Source of the DNA: Atrichornis clamosus
Lineage: Eukaryota; Chordata; Aves; Passeriformes; Menuridae
Reading direction: 5' to 3'
DNA length: 64,000 bases
Assembly: GCA_013400975.1 (NCBI GenBank)
Contig: WBMZ01003074.1
Coordinates: 1-64,000, forward strand
Shown: one piece after another, positions 60,901 to 64,000 of the stretch
Numbering within the stretch: position 1 is the first letter of the stretch
Layout: the number at the start of each line of letters is the position of its first letter
Made by a program: the position numbers and the translations under genes
Notes under the pieces: model-generated
Seen by the model: the letters and a program-made list of their open reading frames with translations, nothing else
Told to the model about the DNA's origin: nothing
Database searches by the model: none

Positions 60901-63615
60901 AGTAAGTGATTTCCTATCAAACTCAACTGATGAGTGCCCTGTAGTTCCCTTTTCAGGAACCCAACGGCCTGTAGAGATGTTTAGGACAAGTGTCAGTACT
61001 TTCTGTGTGAAATTGGCCCATGGGAACATGGGACAAGGATCATTCCTCTGAACAGGTTCAAGGCCTTGTGCCAGTTTTCAGTTTCTCGGTTGTCTGGAGT
61101 GAGGACAAGCCATGTGAGGGAACATTTGTCTGTGGAAAGGGAGAGCCCAGCTGCTGCCTCATGCTGTGATGGGCTGGAGTGAGCACAGGTAAGGTGGGAA
61201 TGGTGCACGGGCTCACTGTCCTGTACAGCTACTCCATCAGGGAACAGCAGGGGTTTTGCTCAGAGCAGTACCAGCCTGTTCCAGTTGGGTTGGGAGAAAA
61301 ACCAGATTTGGAGAAGTGGTGACTGCTGGTAAACTTTGCTGAATTGCATGAATCCCTTGGCTGCACTAAAAGAATCTGGGGAGCCCAGCAAAGGAGCTCC
61401 GTGGCATGCTGCTGTAGTCCCCCCCTGTGCTCTGGTCTTCCTATCTCTGAGGGAGGTCTGTTCTCCAAATGTCTCTGTTTTGGTCAGGTGCAAAATAAAA
61501 TACGGCTTTGGGTATTTCTCTGAGCCTTAAAAAGCAGAAACCTACATTTTGAGGCATTTTAACTGTTATGATCTTTACTTCACCTGGAGGCAATGATCTA
61601 AAACTTTGCAGAAAAACATGCAGAATTCCAAGTGTTGGAATGCAGTGACTTTTTTTCCTTAAGTGGATCATCTAGGTGTTCTGTCCTTGCAGTCACCTTC
61701 ACTTCTTTGCTGCAGAGTGTGGTAGCTTTGGCTCCCTTTTACTTACCTAAGAAGCAGCAGCTGAAAAACAGATGATTAAGGCTCCTTAGAAACCTTTGGC
61801 ACACCCTTTATTTAAGGACCAACTCATCCCTTTTTGTGGTTACACCCACCCTTACATGCAGGCTGTCAGCACTGAACTGCCAGTGTGTGTGCACAGCACT
61901 GGATGAGCCTCGTTCACAAGCTGCAGAAATCAGAAAATAAAAGAAATTTCCACAGTGGAATAAATTTTCTGTTCTTCAGCATTCTCATAGTTTCTCGCTG
62001 CCACACTGCTCAGTTTTCTGGTGTAAACCCATAGCTGGATGCAGTCAGTGCTGGGAGATGTGGGCACCTCTGTGTTAGCTCTGTGTTAGCCAGTGTGATT
62101 CAGAAGGAAGAGGGAGGACTGAGCTGGAGAGTTTTGTCCTGAATTCCTCCCTCACACATCCAGGGTTTGGGAGCACAGATTCCACCTGCCTGGTGGAAGG
62201 TCCCAGCTGATTTACAGACCCTCTTCTCCCAGTGTTCAGCTCAGGCCCCTCTGTTAATTGTTGTGCTGTGTCAGCAGGTGGAGAGGAACATTTCCAGCCT
62301 CCTGTATGTTCCTTTTTGCAGTTGCTAAAGTGGTGACTTTTTCAGCAGCTAAGAATTTATTATATTTACTTTTCCTAAAGGAGTGAAGTTAATCCTTGTT
62401 AACACTGTATGTGTGGGGAGAGTGGATGCTATTTCTAAATAGCATTTAATCTCAAGAGGTAGACAGTGGCAGAGATAACAGTGACTTATAGGGAAATTCA
62501 GAACCAACTGGAAGCAGATTGGGGATTAGTTAAGTTTCCAGCTGTAAAAGGGTGTTACAGCTATGGAAGGTAGAAGTTGCTAAATAAGACATCTCCCTGT
62601 GTGGCAGAGGCTGGGGAACCCCAAAGGCAGATGTAATTAATACACAGTAATCTAAAACAGCTTTGAAAAAAAATCAAGCTGTATGGAGCAACCTGCTGGA
62701 TTGGATTAGGCTGCTGTAAATAATGAATTTCTAAAAATAGCAGTCAAGTGGTGATCAAAGCGTCTGGCACGTGTGAGAGTGTAAAGCTGGCAGGAGAGCT
62801 GGAGGAGAAGGGATGGTTGGGGATAAGGGACACTGCTGTTTTACTTCTTAGAGTTGGATTCAGTAAGTAGTTGGTATATTTTTCATGTCTTATATAAATT
62901 CCATAATTTTGTGTTTGAAAATAGTTTCTCTTCAGGCACAGTTCCTGTGGAATAGCCAAGGGACAGCTCTGGGAGTGCTCTGGTGGGCTGGGTGGAGAGG
63001 GATTCTCTGGGTGGGGAGGCTCAGGCAGTGTTCCTTGCTCCCTTCTCTTTGCCAGTTGTTGGGACTGGGACGGGGGCATGTGCCACCCAGGGGAGCATCT
63101 CTGGGTGTTCCCCTCTGGTGAGTGGTGGGGTGGGGCTGAGCACCGCATGGCTCTGGGACCTCTTTTTTGGGGGATGCAGTCCTGGGTGCGATGCTGGCCT
63201 GGACGAGGAGTGTGTCCTGGGGGACTGGGGTATTGCCAACACTGTCCTCCACCAGTCCTGGTGGGAGCAGAGAGGAAGGACGGTGAAACAGTGTGGGTGG
63301 TAGGAAAGTAATTGCGTGTGAGAGAGGCGAGGAGGGATGGGAAGGGACCATGTCCTTCCCTCTGTTCTTCCTCTTCCCTGCCCTTGATGTGCAGCCAAGC
63401 TGACACCCAGGGTAGGAGTTACTGACATATGCAGTCAACAGCTCTGGGGTTTAATCCCAAATAAAGCTGAATTGCCCTTAGAAGCAGTCAGAGTCAGTGA
63501 GCTGCTCGAGTTTTAGTGAGTTGTTTTAGTTTAAAGTGGATAGAATTAACCTGTGGATTGTCTTAGGCAGTTAAGGCTGAGCAGTGAATGTACATAGAAA
63601 ATCCCTTTTGCTGTT
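57961..63615. other. spacer between the GPR87 upstream region and P2RY13
   Basis: About 5.6 kb with no recognised gene, RNA or mobile element. A Pro/Ser-rich minus-strand open frame at 62744-63406 is judged chance. Confidence 0.7.
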
Positions 63616-63621
63616 TTTATT
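63616..63621 (-). promoter_or_regulatory. possible P2RY13 poly(A) signal
   Basis: AATAAA on the minus strand about 110 nt beyond the P2RY13 stop. Confidence 0.4.
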
Positions 63622-63731
63622 AAGTATTAATATTACATGGCAAACACCCTTTTGTTTTCTCCAGCAGAAGTAAACCAAACTATTTTTCAAATTTCCCATG
63701 AACATGCAGAGCAGAGCGTGCAGCTGCAGAA

Positions 63732-64000
63732 TCAAGACTCGGTAGGAGACATTTGTGTGTCCACTTCGGTTTTTGGGTTTGTCTGAACCGTTCCCTGAAG
63801 GGTCTTTACCCTCCTGTATAACACCCTCTCCACGAAGGGCTTGCACAGGAACATGTAGATCAGGGGGTCCATGCAGACGTTGGTGGCTGCCAGCCACAGC
63901 GTGCTCTCCTTGGCCACAAAGAGCTGGTTCTGCAGGCGGCAGTCCATGTGGGCACCCGTTTGGCTCAGAGTGTAGGGCACCCTGCTGAAGTGAAACGGGG
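63732..64000 (-). CDS. P2RY13: P2Y purinoceptor 13 (ADP receptor), C-terminal part
   Basis: The last 88 codons of a Gi-coupled ADP receptor, cut by the right edge of the window. The frame enters as [14 protein letters not shown] (end of TM6) with no start in view; the first complete codon begins at 63998. The extracellular loop 3/TM7 stretch [20 protein letters not shown] and [16 protein letters not shown] match P2RY13 better than P2RY12, which has a different loop (FDCTAENTLF). The tail ([10 protein letters not shown]...MSPTES) differs from mammals, as is usual for this family. It is the fourth minus-strand receptor in the cluster. P2RY12 would be expected further right. Confidence 0.92.
   Translation of the reverse strand, partial: PFHFSRVPYTLSQTGAHMDCRLQNQLFVAKESTLWLAATNVCMDPLIYMFLCKPFVERVLYRRVKTLQGTVQTNPKTEVDTQMSPTES

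Noticed and set aside
62744..63406. 220-codon minus-strand open frame
   Set aside because: Pro/Ser/His-rich low complexity, with overlapping open frames on both strands. Typical of G+C-rich non-coding DNA.

Overview
The window is vertebrate genomic DNA, most likely avian. Spliced genes with GT-AG introns, CR1 LINE 3' ends at 14443-14546 and 15117-15210, compact introns and small CpG islands all fit a bird. A turtle or crocodilian is not strictly excluded. There is no prokaryotic or CRISPR content.

The plus strand carries the 5' third of MED12L, the MED12 paralogue of the Mediator CDK8/19 kinase module. A CpG island at the left edge holds exon 1 (ATG at 107). I could place 15 consecutive coding exons between 107 and 24661 with canonical splice sites and matching phases; together they encode 747 residues. 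The remaining two thirds of the protein was not found, so from 24662 to the right edge (at least 39 kb) the DNA appears to be one very large intron.

That host intron holds a family of P2Y-like class A GPCR genes, all on the minus strand, antisense to MED12L. In order they are GPR171 (26089-27240), P2RY14 (31705-32718), GPR87 (47202-48214 plus a 34-nt start exon at 48762-48795) and the 3' end of P2RY13, which is cut by the right edge (63732-64000). The same order is known around mammalian MED12L, with P2RY12 expected just beyond the window. The receptors sense nucleotides, nucleotide sugars, a peptide or lipid at the plasma membrane, whereas MED12L acts in the nucleus. They share a locus, not a pathway.

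Between these genes are candidate promoters and 5' exons (28.65-28.80 kb for GPR171; a CpG island with donors on both strands at 38.2-38.6 kb; 57.5-57.95 kb perhaps for GPR87), an old minus-strand endogenous-retrovirus fragment with one recognisable LTR (43.3-44.17 kb), minisatellites, and a probable assembly error around the single N at 54210.

Points most worth checking are: a duplicated 5' splice site at MED12L exon 15 that could add 12 residues in frame; MED12L intron 2, which is 67 codons long and fully open in frame; a strong acceptor at 39645 leading into a short open exon with a poly(A) signal; a C-terminal extension of GPR171; and very short upstream ORFs touching the P2RY14 and MED12L starts. 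I found no wholly new gene system.
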